64,000 nucleotides of DNA from Actinoplanes octamycinicus (GCF_014205225.1 NZ_JACHNB010000001.1:7545501-7609500), one strand, 5' to 3'; numbered from the stretch's first letter, positions 38,694-52,266 are shown. Program-made: numbers and translations. Notes: generated by a model from the sequence alone, not told the origin.

Positions 38694-38757
38694 TTGGATC
38701 ACCTGTCCATCCTCGAGCTCTGGACAAAATCCTTTTCGGGGAGCCATGCTGACCTGC

Positions 38758-39792
38758 ATGAATTCAGCGGCATTTCCTACTGCACCGATCGGTGATTCAG
38801 GTCACTCTCGCATCGTCGTGATCGGCGCGGGAGCGGTCGGCGCGTCGATCGCCGCCGAGCTGCACCGCGCTGGGGCCGACACCGTGCTGGTCGCCCGCGG
38901 CGCCCAGCTCGCCGCCCTGCGCGAGCACGGCCTCACCTACGTCCGCCCGGACGGCACACACCGGCTGCGCATCCCGGTGGTGGCCGGGCCGGACGAGGTG
39001 GAGCTCACCGGGACCGACGTGCTGGTGCTGGCCACCAAGACGCCGGACACCGCCGCGGCGGTCCGCGACTGGGCCTGGCAGCCGGTCAAGCGCGCCGACG
39101 GCGGCACCGGCGTCGCCGCCACCGACCTGCCCCTGGTCACCCTGCAGAACGGGCTGGACAACGAGCGCACCGCGCTGCGCTCGTTCGCGCACGTGATCGG
39201 CGGCGTGGTGTGGATCCCGGCGACCTTCGTGGTGCCCGGCGAAGTGGTCAATCACGCCGTGCCGGTCCCGGCGGTCCTCTTCCTCGGCCGCTACCCGGCC
39301 GGCGCCGACGCGCTGACCGAGCGGGTCGCGGCCGGACTGCGGCCGGGCGGCATCACCGTGCACGTGGTCCCGGACATCACCGCGCACAAGGCCGCCAAGC
39401 TGCTCGGCAACCTGGTCAACACGCTCGACGCGCTCTACCGGCCGAGCACGCTGCGGGACGCCGTGCTGGCGAGCCTGAGAGCCGAGGCCGCGACGGTCTA
39501 CGCGGCCGCCGGAATCGTCCCGGCCACCCCGGACCACACCGGGTTCGACGCCGTCGACATCCCCGGCTACGCGAGGGCCGGCAACTCCACCCGGCAGAGC
39601 GTCACCCGCGCGACGCTGCCCGAGACCGACTTCCTGGACGGCGAGATCGTGCTGCTCGGCCGCCTGCACGGGGTGCCGACGCCGAACACCGCAGCGATCC
39701 AGGCCCGGCTGCACCGCGCGCTGGCCGAGGGAACACCGGCCGCCTCCCTCGACGACGCCGACCTACGCGCCACCGTGCCCGGCCTGGACTAG
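38758..39792 (+). CDS. Ketopantoate reductase (PanE/ApbA) family protein
   Basis: 344 residues. The NADP-binding Rossmann start is SRIVVIGAGAVGASIAAELH. LVTLQNGLDNERTALRSFAH and the catalytic Lys region DITAHKAAKLLGNLVNTLDA follow, then the C-terminal helical domain (GNSTRQSVTRATLPETDFLD). The family reduces 2-dehydropantoate to pantoate in coenzyme A synthesis, but many paralogues act on other keto acids, so the substrate is open. ATG at 38758 is chosen; an ATG at 38746 sits very close to GGGGAG. Followed by a terminator hairpin and a short remnant copy of its own 5' end. Confidence 0.85.
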   Translation: MNSAAFPTAPIGDSGHSRIVVIGAGAVGASIAAELHRAGADTVLVARGAQLAALREHGLTYVRPDGTHRLRIPVVAGPDEVELTGTDVLVLATKTPDTAAAVRDWAWQPVKRADGGTGVAATDLPLVTLQNGLDNERTALRSFAHVIGGVVWIPATFVVPGEVVNHAVPVPAVLFLGRYPAGADALTERVAAGLRPGGITVHVVPDITAHKAAKLLGNLVNTLDALYRPSTLRDAVLASLRAEAATVYAAAGIVPATPDHTGFDAVDIPGYARAGNSTRQSVTRATLPETDFLDGEIVLLGRLHGVPTPNTAAIQARLHRALAEGTPAASLDDADLRATVPGLD

Positions 39793-39814
39793 GAGCGGCC
39801 GGCCGGTGCCGGCT

Positions 39815-39846
39815 GTCCAACCCCGACGCCCGGATCGGGGTTGGAC
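39815..39846 (+). terminator. Terminator hairpin after the reductase gene
   Basis: GTCCAACCCCGA (39815-39826) pairs perfectly with TCGGGGTTGGAC (39835-39846) across an 8-nt loop, 22 nt after the reductase stop. Confidence 0.8.
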
Positions 39847-39890
39847 GAGCACGGCGCGATCGGTCCCTGCTGACCCGCAGGGGTGCGGCG

Positions 39891-43926
<4,036 letters not shown>

Positions 43927-46713
43927 TCAGCGGGTGGTGACGGTGAGCGTGGTGGGCGGGTCGTTGGCGCCGGTCACGGTGGCGATGAGGCCGAAGGTGG
44001 CGGTGGCTCCGGCGGCGAGAGCGCCGTTGTACGCGGCATTCGTCACCGTCACGGCGGCACCGCTCTGGGCGAAGGCGCCGTTCCAGACCTGACTGACGGT
44101 CTGTCCGCCAGGGAAGGTCCAGGACACGGTCCAGCCACTGATCGCCTGGGTCCCCGCGGTCACCGTCACCTCGGCCTGGAAGCCTCCGGACCACGAACTC
44201 GTCACCGCGTACACCGCCCGCGCTCCGGCCGGTACCGGGGCCGACGAGGACGGGACCGCCGAGGGCGACACGCTCGCGGAGACCGTCGGCGTGCCGCCCG
44301 GCCGGGCGGCCCGGTAGGTGTGGCCGGCGCGGGCGGTGAGCTGCACGGCGTCGGGCTCCAGGCGGGTGACGACGACGGCGGCGCCGGCGGTGACGTCCTC
44401 GACGGTGAAGTCCGCCGCGAACAGCCGGGCACGGAGCCGCACGGCGCCGTCGCGATCGGCGGTGATCAGCACCTCGTCCGCCTGACCGGCGTTCCACACC
44501 ATGCCCACCGTGTAACCGCCGCGTCCCCGCAGGCCGGTCACCCGGCCGGCGGGCCAGGCGGACGGCAGCGCCGGCAGCAGGTGCAGCTCGTTGTTGTGGC
44601 TCTGCAGCAGCATCTCGGCGATGCCCGAGGTGGCGCCGAAGTTGCCGTCGATCTGGAACGGCGGGTGCAGGTCGAACATGTTGGGCGCGAGGCGGTCCGT
44701 ACGCACCAGGTCGCCCAGCAGCTTGCGGGCCGGCGCGGCATCCTCCAGCCGGGCCCAGTAATTGATCTTCCAGGCGAGCGACCAGCCGGTCCCGTCGTCG
44801 CCGCGGAGCTCCAGGGTCCGGCGTGCGGCCTGGTGGAGCTGGGGAGTGCCACGCTTGGTGATCTGATTGCTCGGGTGCAGGCCGTACAGGTGGGAGACAT
44901 GCCGGTGGTTCGGCTCGGTCTCGACCCAGTCGGCCAGCCACTCCTGGATGTTGCCGCGGGAGCCGACCCGCATCGGGGGCAGCCGGTCCCTGGCCGAGCG
45001 CACGCGGGTCCGGAAGTCCTGGTCGACGCCGAGGACCTCACCGGCCCGGGCGACGCCGTCGAACAGGTCGCGCAGGATCTGGTTGTCCATGGTCGGGCCG
45101 GCACACACGCTGGCGTTCGCGTGGTGCGGGAGCTCGGGAGAATTCGACGGGTTGGTGACCAGGTATCCGAGCGTCGGATGGCTGACCAGGGTGTCCAGGA
45201 AGAACTGGGCGGCGCCCTTCATGGCCGGGTAGTTGTCCCGGAGGAAACCGAGGTCGCCGGTGAACAGGTAGTGGTCCCAGATCAGCGTGGCCAGCCACGC
45301 TCCGCCGGTCTGCCACATGCCCCACAGCGCGCCGTCGACCACCGAGGTGCCGCGCCAGGCGTCGGTGTTGTGATGGGTGACCCAGCCGCCCGCGTTGTAC
45401 TGCGCCCGCGCCGTCCGGGCGCCGCTCACCGCCAGGTCCTTGATCATGGCGAAGACCGGCTGGTAGCACTCCGCCAGGTTGGTGGAGTCGGCCGGCCAGT
45501 AGTTCATCGGCAGGTTCGCGTTGATGGTGTACTTCGAGTCCCACTGGGGACTGGTCGAGTCGTTCCAGATGCCCTGCAGATTGGCCGGCTGGGTGCCCGG
45601 CCGGGACGAGGAGATCAGCAGGTACCGGCCGAACTGGAACAGCAACGCGGAGAACTGCGGGTCGTCCACGGTGGCGTGGCGGGCGATCCGCACGTCGGTC
45701 GGCTGGTCGGCGGCGGCGGTGCGGCCGAGGTCGATCGTCACCCGGCCGAACAACGCCTGGTAGTCGGCGACGTGCCGGCTGCGCAGCTGGTCGTAGGCGA
45801 TGGTGCGGGCGGCCGCCAGCCGGCTGCGGGCGAGACCCTGGTAGTCGCCGTTGACGGTGCGGAAATCGACGTAGCTGGAGCCGATCGAGACCAGCAGCGT
45901 CACGCTGGTGGCGCCGGACACGCGCAGCGTGCCGCCGGTGCTGGTGACCGTGCCGCCGGTGACGATCGCCTGGGCCAGGGCGAGGAACCGGACGGAGCCG
46001 GTGACGCCCTCCATGGAACCGGAGATGCCCTCGAGGGCGATCGTGGCGCTGTCCGGGCTGGACGTCGTGGTGCGTTGCGGGCTGGCGAAGGTGCCGCTGA
46101 ACGAGACAGCGCCGGCCCGGTCCGCGGTCAACCGGACGACCACCACCTGGTCGGGCGCGCTGGCGAACACCTCACGCTGGTGGCGCACACCGTTCAGCAC
46201 GTACGTCGTGGTGGCGATCGCGGTCGTCAGGTCGAGCCCGCGGTGGTATTGCGTCGCCCCGGAGGCGGAGCCGAACGCGAGCCGCAGATCCCCGACCGTT
46301 TGATACGCCAGCTGCCCGCCGGGTGTGCCCATCATGGTCTGGTTGATCAGATCCTGCGCTGACGTCCACTGGTCGGCGAAGACCCGCCGCCGGATCTCGG
46401 CCAGCGCGGCCGCTCCCCGCGAGTTGGCGGAGTCGTAGGGGCCACCGGCCCAGACCGTGTCCTCGTTGAGCTGGAGGCGTTCGGTGTCGATGTTGCCGAA
46501 CACCATCGCCCCGAGGCGCCCGTTGCCGATCGGCAGCGCCCGCAGCCACTCGGCGCCGGCCGGCTGGTCGTACCACAGGGCCAGGTCGTCGGCCGCCCGC
46601 ACCTCGGGCGGCGCGGTGAACCCAGCCCGGGCGGCGGCTGTCCACCCCAGCGGCACCAGCGCCGCTCCGGCCGCGCCCCCGAAGATCAGGTGTCTCCGTG
46701 TCACTTCGGGCAT
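43927..46713 (-). CDS. Secreted GH95 alpha-L-fucosidase-type enzyme with CBM2
   Basis: 928 residues. A Tat-like signal (VTRRHLIFGGAAGAALVPLG) precedes the GH95 domain: WLRALPIGNGRLGAMVFGNI, ERLQLNEDTVWAGGPYDSAN, INANLPMNYWPADSTNLAEC (catalytic Asn motif) and HPPFQIDGNFGATSGIAEML (Asp motif). A Ser/Pro/Val linker leads to a C-terminal CBM2 lacking the usual cysteines. GH95 enzymes cleave alpha-1,2-L-fucosyl or alpha-L-galactosyl groups, for example from xyloglucan side chains. It is the first gene of the three-glycosidase operon, behind a LacI-type operator. Confidence 0.92.
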   Translation of the reverse strand: MPEVTRRHLIFGGAAGAALVPLGWTAAARAGFTAPPEVRAADDLALWYDQPAGAEWLRALPIGNGRLGAMVFGNIDTERLQLNEDTVWAGGPYDSANSRGAAALAEIRRRVFADQWTSAQDLINQTMMGTPGGQLAYQTVGDLRLAFGSASGATQYHRGLDLTTAIATTTYVLNGVRHQREVFASAPDQVVVVRLTADRAGAVSFSGTFASPQRTTTSSPDSATIALEGISGSMEGVTGSVRFLALAQAIVTGGTVTSTGGTLRVSGATSVTLLVSIGSSYVDFRTVNGDYQGLARSRLAAARTIAYDQLRSRHVADYQALFGRVTIDLGRTAAADQPTDVRIARHATVDDPQFSALLFQFGRYLLISSSRPGTQPANLQGIWNDSTSPQWDSKYTINANLPMNYWPADSTNLAECYQPVFAMIKDLAVSGARTARAQYNAGGWVTHHNTDAWRGTSVVDGALWGMWQTGGAWLATLIWDHYLFTGDLGFLRDNYPAMKGAAQFFLDTLVSHPTLGYLVTNPSNSPELPHHANASVCAGPTMDNQILRDLFDGVARAGEVLGVDQDFRTRVRSARDRLPPMRVGSRGNIQEWLADWVETEPNHRHVSHLYGLHPSNQITKRGTPQLHQAARRTLELRGDDGTGWSLAWKINYWARLEDAAPARKLLGDLVRTDRLAPNMFDLHPPFQIDGNFGATSGIAEMLLQSHNNELHLLPALPSAWPAGRVTGLRGRGGYTVGMVWNAGQADEVLITADRDGAVRLRARLFAADFTVEDVTAGAAVVVTRLEPDAVQLTARAGHTYRAARPGGTPTVSASVSPSAVPSSSAPVPAGARAVYAVTSSWSGGFQAEVTVTAGTQAISGWTVSWTFPGGQTVSQVWNGAFAQSGAAVTVTNAAYNGALAAGATATFGLIATVTGANDPPTTLTVTTR

Positions 46714-46757
46714 GGCGGTCTCCTCGGAGAAGAGCGGGATCGGGTGCCGGCCATTCG

Positions 46758-46771
46758 TGGAAGCGCTCCCA
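46758..46771. promoter_or_regulatory. LacI/CebR-like operator of the glycosidase operon
   Basis: TGGAAGCGCTCCCA differs at one position from the Streptomyces CebR box TGGGAGCGCTCCCA. It lies 45-58 nt upstream of the GH95 start. Sugar-responsive repression by a LacI-family protein encoded elsewhere is the likely meaning. Confidence 0.65.
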
Positions 46772-46930
46772 GCGCGCCCCCAGATTGCCAGATCGTTTCC
46801 AACTCATCAAGCGAGAGACGTCAATGCTTATCTGTCATTCCATGCCCTGGCCACATAACAGTTTTCGATGCTCGACTTTTGGAAGATGGCGCACGGCCGA
46901 CTATTCCGGGACCGCTTCCACCATGTCCGC

Positions 46931-47341
46931 TCAGCGGGTCAGGCGGGCGCCGAGCAGACCGGGCAGGGCGCCGAACAGAATCGCGTGGGCGGGATCCTTG
47001 GTCAGCCAGAGCAGCCGATGGTGGGTCCCGTCGCGCAGGGTGATCCGCAGCGCGTCGTTCAGGACGCCGCTACGCAGCCGGGCGGTGGCGATCGCGTCGA
47101 AGGGGATGAACCGGTTGGTGCGGTGCTCGGCCACGATCGCCTCGCGGTAGTGGTCGAACCACCCGGCGTCGGCCACCGGCAGCGGCGCCCGCACCGTCGG
47201 CCCGATCCCGTTCGCCATCGTGTCGGCCAGGCTCAGCCGCCGCCGCACCAGCGCGACCGGGGTCAGCCACAGCTCGCCGTGGATCCAGTCGGACCAGCCG
47301 CTGGTGCAACTCCGGCTCACGCACTGCGCCACTCCGGCCAC
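46931..47341 (-). CDS. Small hypothetical protein
   Basis: 136 residues, not recognised. The core WSDWIHGELWLTPVALVRRR and DALRITLRDGTHHRLLWLTK look like a PH-like beta-sandwich, as in many small actinobacterial proteins of unknown role, and the end (AHAILFGALPGLLGARLTR) is hydrophobic. The start is uncertain: GTG at 47341 or the in-frame GTG nine bases later. It sits between the glycosidase operon and the IS110 element, and the region 47342-47459 downstream of its start is A+T-richer, perhaps part of the element end. Confidence 0.55.
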   Translation of the reverse strand: MAGVAQCVSRSCTSGWSDWIHGELWLTPVALVRRRLSLADTMANGIGPTVRAPLPVADAGWFDHYREAIVAEHRTNRFIPFDAIATARLRSGVLNDALRITLRDGTHHRLLWLTKDPAHAILFGALPGLLGARLTR

Positions 47342-47402
47342 GAGGTGATCTTAGGGGGCACAGGGTTCCGCACGCCGGTGCGAGAACAAAAATCAACTTC
47401 AG

Positions 47403-48958
47403 GATCTTCAGTTACGCAGGCCCGCTGGGTGCGGATCGCATGCTCCCGGCACCCCTCTGTCAAGGGGTTGGTGTGAGGGGTGTTTTAGGGTGGTGGTTGG
47501 CGGGTCCGGGTTGTGACTTTTCCGAAGTGTCGATCTTGGGGTTTGGGTCGGCCGCGCTGGAGTTCAGAGTCGCCCCCGTGTGTCCTCCCGGACCCGTCGC
47601 TGTCTGTTGTGCCGTGTGGTCGTCTTTGATCATTTGGCGGTAGACGGTGTCGGACAGGCGTCGTTTCAACGCTCGCATGGCTTCCATCGCGGTTTTGCCT
47701 TCGGCGCGTTTGCGCTGGTAGTAGGCGCGGCCGGGGGTGTCGAAGCGGAGCTGGGTGATGGCCATGATGTGCAGGACCCGGTTGATGCGCCGGTTCCCGG
47801 CCCGGTTGAGCCGGTGATGATGGTTGTCGCCGGAGGACACGTCGATGGGGGCGGTGCCGTTCCAGGTGGCGAAGTGCCCGCGGGTCGGGAAGCGGCTGAT
47901 GTCGCCGATGTCGCCGAGCAGGCGGGCGGCGCCGGAGGGGCCGATGCCGTTGAGGCTGGTCAGCTGGGTGCCGGTGGCGGCCAGCACGGTCTTCAGCTGC
48001 CGGTTGGCTGCTTTGATCTTGGTGTCCAGGGTGGTGAGCTCGTCGGCCAGGTCGCCGGCCAGCTGATAGCGGGTGGCGGTGACGATGTCGCCGGCCGGGA
48101 CGCTGACGCGTTCGAGCAGGGTGCGGGCCTGGTCGGTGGTCAGGTTCTTCTTCGCGCCGCCGGGGATCAGTTCGAGCAGTAGCTGGTGCAGCCGGTTGAT
48201 GGTCTCGGTGCGGGCGACACCGAGCTGGTCGCGGCGGTCGGCCAGCAGCCGCAGCGCGACGGTGGCGCCGTCGGCGTGAACGCGGCGCAGGCCCGGGGTG
48301 CGCAGGGCGGTCACCGCGATGTGGTGCGCGTCGTGACCGTCGGTTTTACGGCCGTGCCCGGTGTCAAAGTTGCGGGCTTTCGCGGCGAGTTTCGCCGGGA
48401 CGTCCAGCACGGTTTCGCCGTCGGCGACCAGCCGCTGGGCCAGGTGCCGGCCGATGCCGTTACAGCCCTCGACCGCCCACACCCGGCCGGCGTGACGGCG
48501 GCCGGCGGCGAGCATCTGCTGGTAGCCACCGGTGTCGGTGCCGTACCTGCCACGGGCCAGCACCTGTTCACGCTCGTTGATGATCTCGATCGTCGCGGAC
48601 CGCTTGTGCGGATCGACTCCAATGATCAGCTGACCCATGTACCCGTTGACCTTCCCGTCGTCGCGGCAGAACCACACCAGCGGGAGGGCAACGCTACTTA
48701 CAGCTGGGCAAACCCCTCTTCAGCCACTCCGCGCCACGGTGACCGGCAGGGTCCAAGCCGGGAGAGAGCCACACCCCGCCATATGAGTGGGCAGCGCGGG
48801 CCTGAGCACCCTACCGATCACCTCGACCAAGCCTGGCCGGGCCGCGGTCGTACACCAAATTCTCTTTAAGTAGCGCGGGCCGAGCACGGCGATCTGGCCG
48901 CTGGCGCGTCCAGAGCGATCGCCGCACTCTTCACTGTCCGCGGGTGGTTCTGAAGATC
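47403..48958 (-). mobile_element. IS110-family insertion sequence (ends approximate)
   Basis: Contains one DEDD transposase gene and about 200-320 bp of non-coding DNA upstream of it, the usual IS110 layout. Ends are not certain. GATCTTCAG (47403-47411) and CTGAAGATC (48950-48958) form a 9-bp inverted repeat that would bound 1556 bp, a plausible size, but IS110 members often lack terminal inverted repeats and a 9-bp match could be chance. Single copy in this window. Confidence 0.6.
47460..48638 (-). CDS. IS110-family transposase (DEDD recombinase)
   Basis: 392 residues. The RuvC-like domain has GQLIIGVDPHKRSATIEI (first Asp), RVWAVEGCNGIGRHLAQRL (Glu) and GRKTDGHDAHHIAVTALRT (two Asp), giving the DEDD set. 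The C-terminal Tnp_20-type domain reads LTSLNGIGPSGAARLLGDIG and FATWNGTAPIDVSSGD with the conserved serine. IS110 recombinases use a structured RNA from the element's own non-coding end to pair donor and target DNA. ATG at 48638. The gene is full length and no frameshift is seen, so the element may be active. Confidence 0.92.
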   Translation of the reverse strand: MGQLIIGVDPHKRSATIEIINEREQVLARGRYGTDTGGYQQMLAAGRRHAGRVWAVEGCNGIGRHLAQRLVADGETVLDVPAKLAAKARNFDTGHGRKTDGHDAHHIAVTALRTPGLRRVHADGATVALRLLADRRDQLGVARTETINRLHQLLLELIPGGAKKNLTTDQARTLLERVSVPAGDIVTATRYQLAGDLADELTTLDTKIKAANRQLKTVLAATGTQLTSLNGIGPSGAARLLGDIGDISRFPTRGHFATWNGTAPIDVSSGDNHHHRLNRAGNRRINRVLHIMAITQLRFDTPGRAYYQRKRAEGKTAMEAMRALKRRLSDTVYRQMIKDDHTAQQTATGPGGHTGATLNSSAADPNPKIDTSEKSQPGPANHHPKTPLTPTP

Positions 48959-49042
48959 AAAACCGGTCTGCAGGCTGCTGTGCGGTGCGTGCTTACCGCG
49001 TACCGAAAACGGACAACCGCATCGGAAGCGGACCTGGCGGTG
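48639..49042. other. Non-coding 5' end of IS110 plus gap to the acetyltransferase
   Basis: 404 bp without a supported gene. The part nearest the transposase (about 48639-48870) is where IS110 elements encode their bridge RNA; it has short pairing segments, such as CCGGC and GCCGG around 48750, but no structure can be asserted by eye. The stretch 48871-48998 shows nothing recognisable. A copy of the dispersed CGTACCGRAA element occupies 48999-49036, just past the 3' end of the acetyltransferase. Confidence 0.55.
48999..49036 (+). repeat. Dispersed CGTACCGAAAA element
   Basis: CGTACCGAAAACGGACAACC is followed by GCATCGGAAGCGGACCTGG, the same two-part order as at 17746 and 27221. It lies directly beyond the acetyltransferase stop, but on the opposite strand to that gene. 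Confidence 0.65.
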
Positions 49043-49438
49043 TCAGAGGGGTTTGGTGCAGAGCACGTCCGGCATCGGCAGGTAGCCGAGTTCCTGCCAG
49101 AAGCGCAGGCCGGCGTCGTTCTCCGGCATCACCAGCAGGTTGATCCGCGGGCAGCCGAGCGCCCGGAAGCGGGCCTCCAGCTCGTGGACCAGCGCGGTGG
49201 CGATGCCCTGCCGGCGGCGGGCCGGGTCGACGGCGAGGCGCAGGATCCAGCCGCGGCGGCCGTCCCAGGTGCCCAGCACCACCCCGGTGACCTGGTCGCC
49301 GTCGGTCGCGACCAGGAACAGCTCGGGGTCGCGGGCGAGTTTCAGCTCCAGCTCGGCGCGCGGGACGACCTCGCGCGCGGCCGCCGCCCAGACAGCGGCG
49401 ACCGCGTCGTAGTCCTCCCAGCCGAAGGTCCGGATCAC
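49043..49438 (-). CDS. GNAT-family N-acetyltransferase
   Basis: 131 residues, one GNAT domain: FGWEDYDAVAAVWAAAAREV, LFLVATDGDQVTGVVLGTWD, the acetyl-CoA loop ILRLAVDPARRRQGIATALV and the C-terminal PENDAGLRFWQELGYLPMPD. It transfers an acetyl group to an unknown amine or protein. GTG at 49438 overlaps the stop of the large FAD/Fe-S dehydrogenase gene by 4 nt, so both are made together; acetylation of the partner enzyme is one possibility but unproven. Confidence 0.87.
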   Translation of the reverse strand: MIRTFGWEDYDAVAAVWAAAAREVVPRAELELKLARDPELFLVATDGDQVTGVVLGTWDGRRGWILRLAVDPARRRQGIATALVHELEARFRALGCPRINLLVMPENDAGLRFWQELGYLPMPDVLCTKPL

Positions 49439-52266
49439 GGTGTCGGCTGCCGCTTCTTGGCGGCCAGGGCGTCGGCCAGCAGCTGGACCAGGTGGACGCC
49501 GGAGACGTCGGCCAGGTCGTCGGCCTGGGTGCGGCAGGAGAAGCCGTCGGCCAGGAAGACGTCGCCCTCCTCGGCCTGCTCCAGCGCGGGCAGCAGCTGC
49601 TGCTCGGCGACCTGCACGGACACCTCGTAGTGCCCGCGCTCGACACCGAAGTTGCCGGCCAGGCCGCAGCAGCCGCCGAGCCGCTTGACCGTGGCGCCGG
49701 TGCGTTTGAGCAGCTTGGCGTCCGCCTCCCAGCCCATCACGGCGTGGTGGTGACAGTGCGGCTGGGCGACCACCCGGACCCCGTCCAGCGACGGCGGGGT
49801 CCAGTCCGGGGTGGCGGCGAGCAGCTCGGCGACCGTCCTGGTGGCGGCGGCCACCTCGCGGGCTGCCTCGTTGTCGACCAGCTCGACCGCGTCGCTGCGC
49901 AGCACACCGGTGCAGGACGGCTCCAGGCCGACGATCGGGATGCCCTTCTTGACCGCGCGGTGCAGCTCGTCGACGGTGACGCCGAGGATCCGGCGGGCCG
50001 CGTCCAGCTGCCCGGTGCTGATCCAGGTCAGCCCGCAGCACGCCTTCTTGCTGGTCACCTGCGGCGCGTAGCCGGCGTCGACGAGCAGGTCGACGGCCGC
50101 CTGGGCGATCTCCGGCGCGAAGTGGTCGGTGAAGCTGTCCACGAACAGGATGACCGGCTTGCCGGTCTTCATCGGCTTGAACGTGGACTTGAAGGTGCGG
50201 GGGGCGAAGGTCGGGATCGACCGCCGCGAGTCCACGCCGGCGAGGTAGAGCGCCAGGCCACGGATCCCGGGCAGGCTGGTCATCAGGTTCGCCAGCGCCG
50301 GCATCTTCGACGCGAGCCGGGACCAGCGCGGCAGCCAGCCCAGCGAATAGTGCGACCGCGGCCGGGCCCGCCCCTTGTAGCTCTGGTGCAGCACCTCGGA
50401 CTTGTAGGCCGCCATGTCGATCCCGGTCGGACAGTCCGACGCGCAGCCCTTGCAGGACAGACAGAGATCAAGGGCGTCGTGTACGGCCTCCGCCCGCCAG
50501 TCCGGCGCCAGCTCCCCGTCCAGCATCTCCTGCAGCACCCGGGCCCGCCCCCGGGTGGAGTCCTTCTCGTTCTTGGTGGCCAGGAACGACGGGCACATCA
50601 CCCCGCCGAGCACCGTGGTGTCCGCCCGGCACTTACCCACCCCGGTGCACCGGTGCACGGCCTGGTTGAAGTCCCCGCCGTCGTGGTGGTAGGCCAGCGC
50701 CAGCGGCACGGTCACCTTCCGCGCCTGCGACACCCGGATGTTCGCGTCCACCGGGTCCGGGTCGACCAGGTTGCCCGGGTTCAGCAGGTTGCCCGGGTCG
50801 AAGGTGTGCTTGATCTGCCGGAACAGGGTCATCGCCTCGGCCGAGTACATCCGGCTGAGCAGCTCGGACCGGGCCCGCCCGTCGCCGTGCTCGCCGGAGA
50901 GCGACCCGCCGTAACTGACCACCAGGTCGGCGGCGTCCTCCAGGAACGCCCGGAACTTGCCCGCCCCGCCCGGCTTGTCCAGCGGGAAGTCCAGCCGCAC
51001 GTGCACGCACCCGTCGCCCAGGTGGCCGTAGGGCATCACGGCCAGCCCGTGCCGCTCGCACAGCGCGTCGAAGTCCCGCAGGTACGCCCCGATCCTGGCG
51101 GGCGGCACCGCGGCGTCCTCCCAGCCGGCGTGCGCGGGCAGGCCACTCGGGGCACGCCCGGCCAACCCGGCGCCGTCCTCCCGGATCTTCCACAGCGGGG
51201 CGGCCTTCGCGGTGTCCTCGACGATCACGTGGTCGACCGCCCCGGCCGCCGCGACCAGGCCCTCGACCCGGCCGCGAACCTCCTCCAGGTCGTCGCCGGC
51301 GATCTCCACCATCAGCCAGGCGGTGCCGCCGGGCAGCGGCGGGACCGCGTCCGGGCCGCGGCGGGACCGGACCACGTCGCAGATCCGGTGGTCCAGGCCC
51401 TCGCAGGCGGTCGGCGTGAACTTGAGGATCGCCGGGATGACGTCGCCGGCCGTACCGAAATCGGGGTAACCGAGCACCACCAGGACCCGGTGCGCCGGGT
51501 CGGCGACCAGCCGGACCGTCGCCTCGGTGACGATCGCCAGGGTGCCCTCGCTGCCCACCAGGAACTCGGTCAAGTTGAACCCGTTCTCCGGGAGCAGGTG
51601 CTCGACCGCGTAGCCGGAGACCTGCCGGCCGAAGGTGGCGAACTCGGTCCGGCCGACCGCCAGGTTCGCCCCGATCAGCTGGCGCAGCGCGTCCACGGTC
51701 TTCTCCGCGCCGCTCGGCTGCGGGCCGGTGACCAGGCGCTCGCCGTCGATCGTGAACGCCGTGAGCGCGACCGTGTTGTCCGAGGTGCGGCCGTAGCCGA
51801 GGGTCCGCGAACCGCACGAGTTGTTGCCGATCATGCCGCCGATCGTGCAGCGGGTGTGCGTCGACGGGTCCGGGCCGAACCGCAGCCCGAACGGCTTCGC
51901 CGCCGCCTGCAGCACCGCCTGCACGGTGCCGGCCTGCACCCGCGCGGTCCGCGCTTCCGCGTCGATCTCCAGCACCTTGTTCATGTGCCGGCTGAAGTCC
52001 AGGATCACGCCCGGCCCGATCGCGTTGCCGGCCACCGAGGTGCCCGCCCCGCGCGCGGTGATCGGGATGCCCAGCTCACGGCAGACCCGGAGGGTGGCCG
52101 CCACGTCGTCGTCGTGGCGCGGCCGCACGATCGCCTGCGGGACCACCCGGTAGAGGGAGGCGTCACTCGCGTACGCCGAACGGTGTGCCAGGTCGGTCAG
52201 CACGTCGGGGACGCCGGCCCGGGCGAGGGCTTGCACCAGGTCGGTGGAGATCGCTGCGGTTGTCAC
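49435..52266 (-). CDS. FAD-linked oxidase fused to 4Fe-4S/CCG domains (D-lactate/glycolate dehydrogenase type)
   Basis: 943 residues. The N-terminal FAD domain has ITARGAGTSVAGNAIGPGVI and IGGMIGNNSCGSRTLGYGRT, and the C-terminal oxidase lobe has MPYGHLGDGCVHVRLDFPLD and GEHGDGRARSELL. The Fe-S module has CTGVGKC near residue 540 and CLSCKGCASDCP near 600. Two CCG-type cysteine motifs follow (KKACCGLTWISTG, RLGGCCGLAGNFG). This Dld2/GlpC-like fusion oxidises a 2-hydroxy acid, passing electrons through FAD and Fe-S to the respiratory chain. Natural substrates may include D-lactate or glycolate. GTG at 52266. The lactate racemase locus is 4 kb away, so D-lactate use is attractive but unproven. 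Confidence 0.88.
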   Translation of the reverse strand: MTTAAISTDLVQALARAGVPDVLTDLAHRSAYASDASLYRVVPQAIVRPRHDDDVAATLRVCRELGIPITARGAGTSVAGNAIGPGVILDFSRHMNKVLEIDAEARTARVQAGTVQAVLQAAAKPFGLRFGPDPSTHTRCTIGGMIGNNSCGSRTLGYGRTSDNTVALTAFTIDGERLVTGPQPSGAEKTVDALRQLIGANLAVGRTEFATFGRQVSGYAVEHLLPENGFNLTEFLVGSEGTLAIVTEATVRLVADPAHRVLVVLGYPDFGTAGDVIPAILKFTPTACEGLDHRICDVVRSRRGPDAVPPLPGGTAWLMVEIAGDDLEEVRGRVEGLVAAAGAVDHVIVEDTAKAAPLWKIREDGAGLAGRAPSGLPAHAGWEDAAVPPARIGAYLRDFDALCERHGLAVMPYGHLGDGCVHVRLDFPLDKPGGAGKFRAFLEDAADLVVSYGGSLSGEHGDGRARSELLSRMYSAEAMTLFRQIKHTFDPGNLLNPGNLVDPDPVDANIRVSQARKVTVPLALAYHHDGGDFNQAVHRCTGVGKCRADTTVLGGVMCPSFLATKNEKDSTRGRARVLQEMLDGELAPDWRAEAVHDALDLCLSCKGCASDCPTGIDMAAYKSEVLHQSYKGRARPRSHYSLGWLPRWSRLASKMPALANLMTSLPGIRGLALYLAGVDSRRSIPTFAPRTFKSTFKPMKTGKPVILFVDSFTDHFAPEIAQAAVDLLVDAGYAPQVTSKKACCGLTWISTGQLDAARRILGVTVDELHRAVKKGIPIVGLEPSCTGVLRSDAVELVDNEAAREVAAATRTVAELLAATPDWTPPSLDGVRVVAQPHCHHHAVMGWEADAKLLKRTGATVKRLGGCCGLAGNFGVERGHYEVSVQVAEQQLLPALEQAEEGDVFLADGFSCRTQADDLADVSGVHLVQLLADALAAKKRQPTP

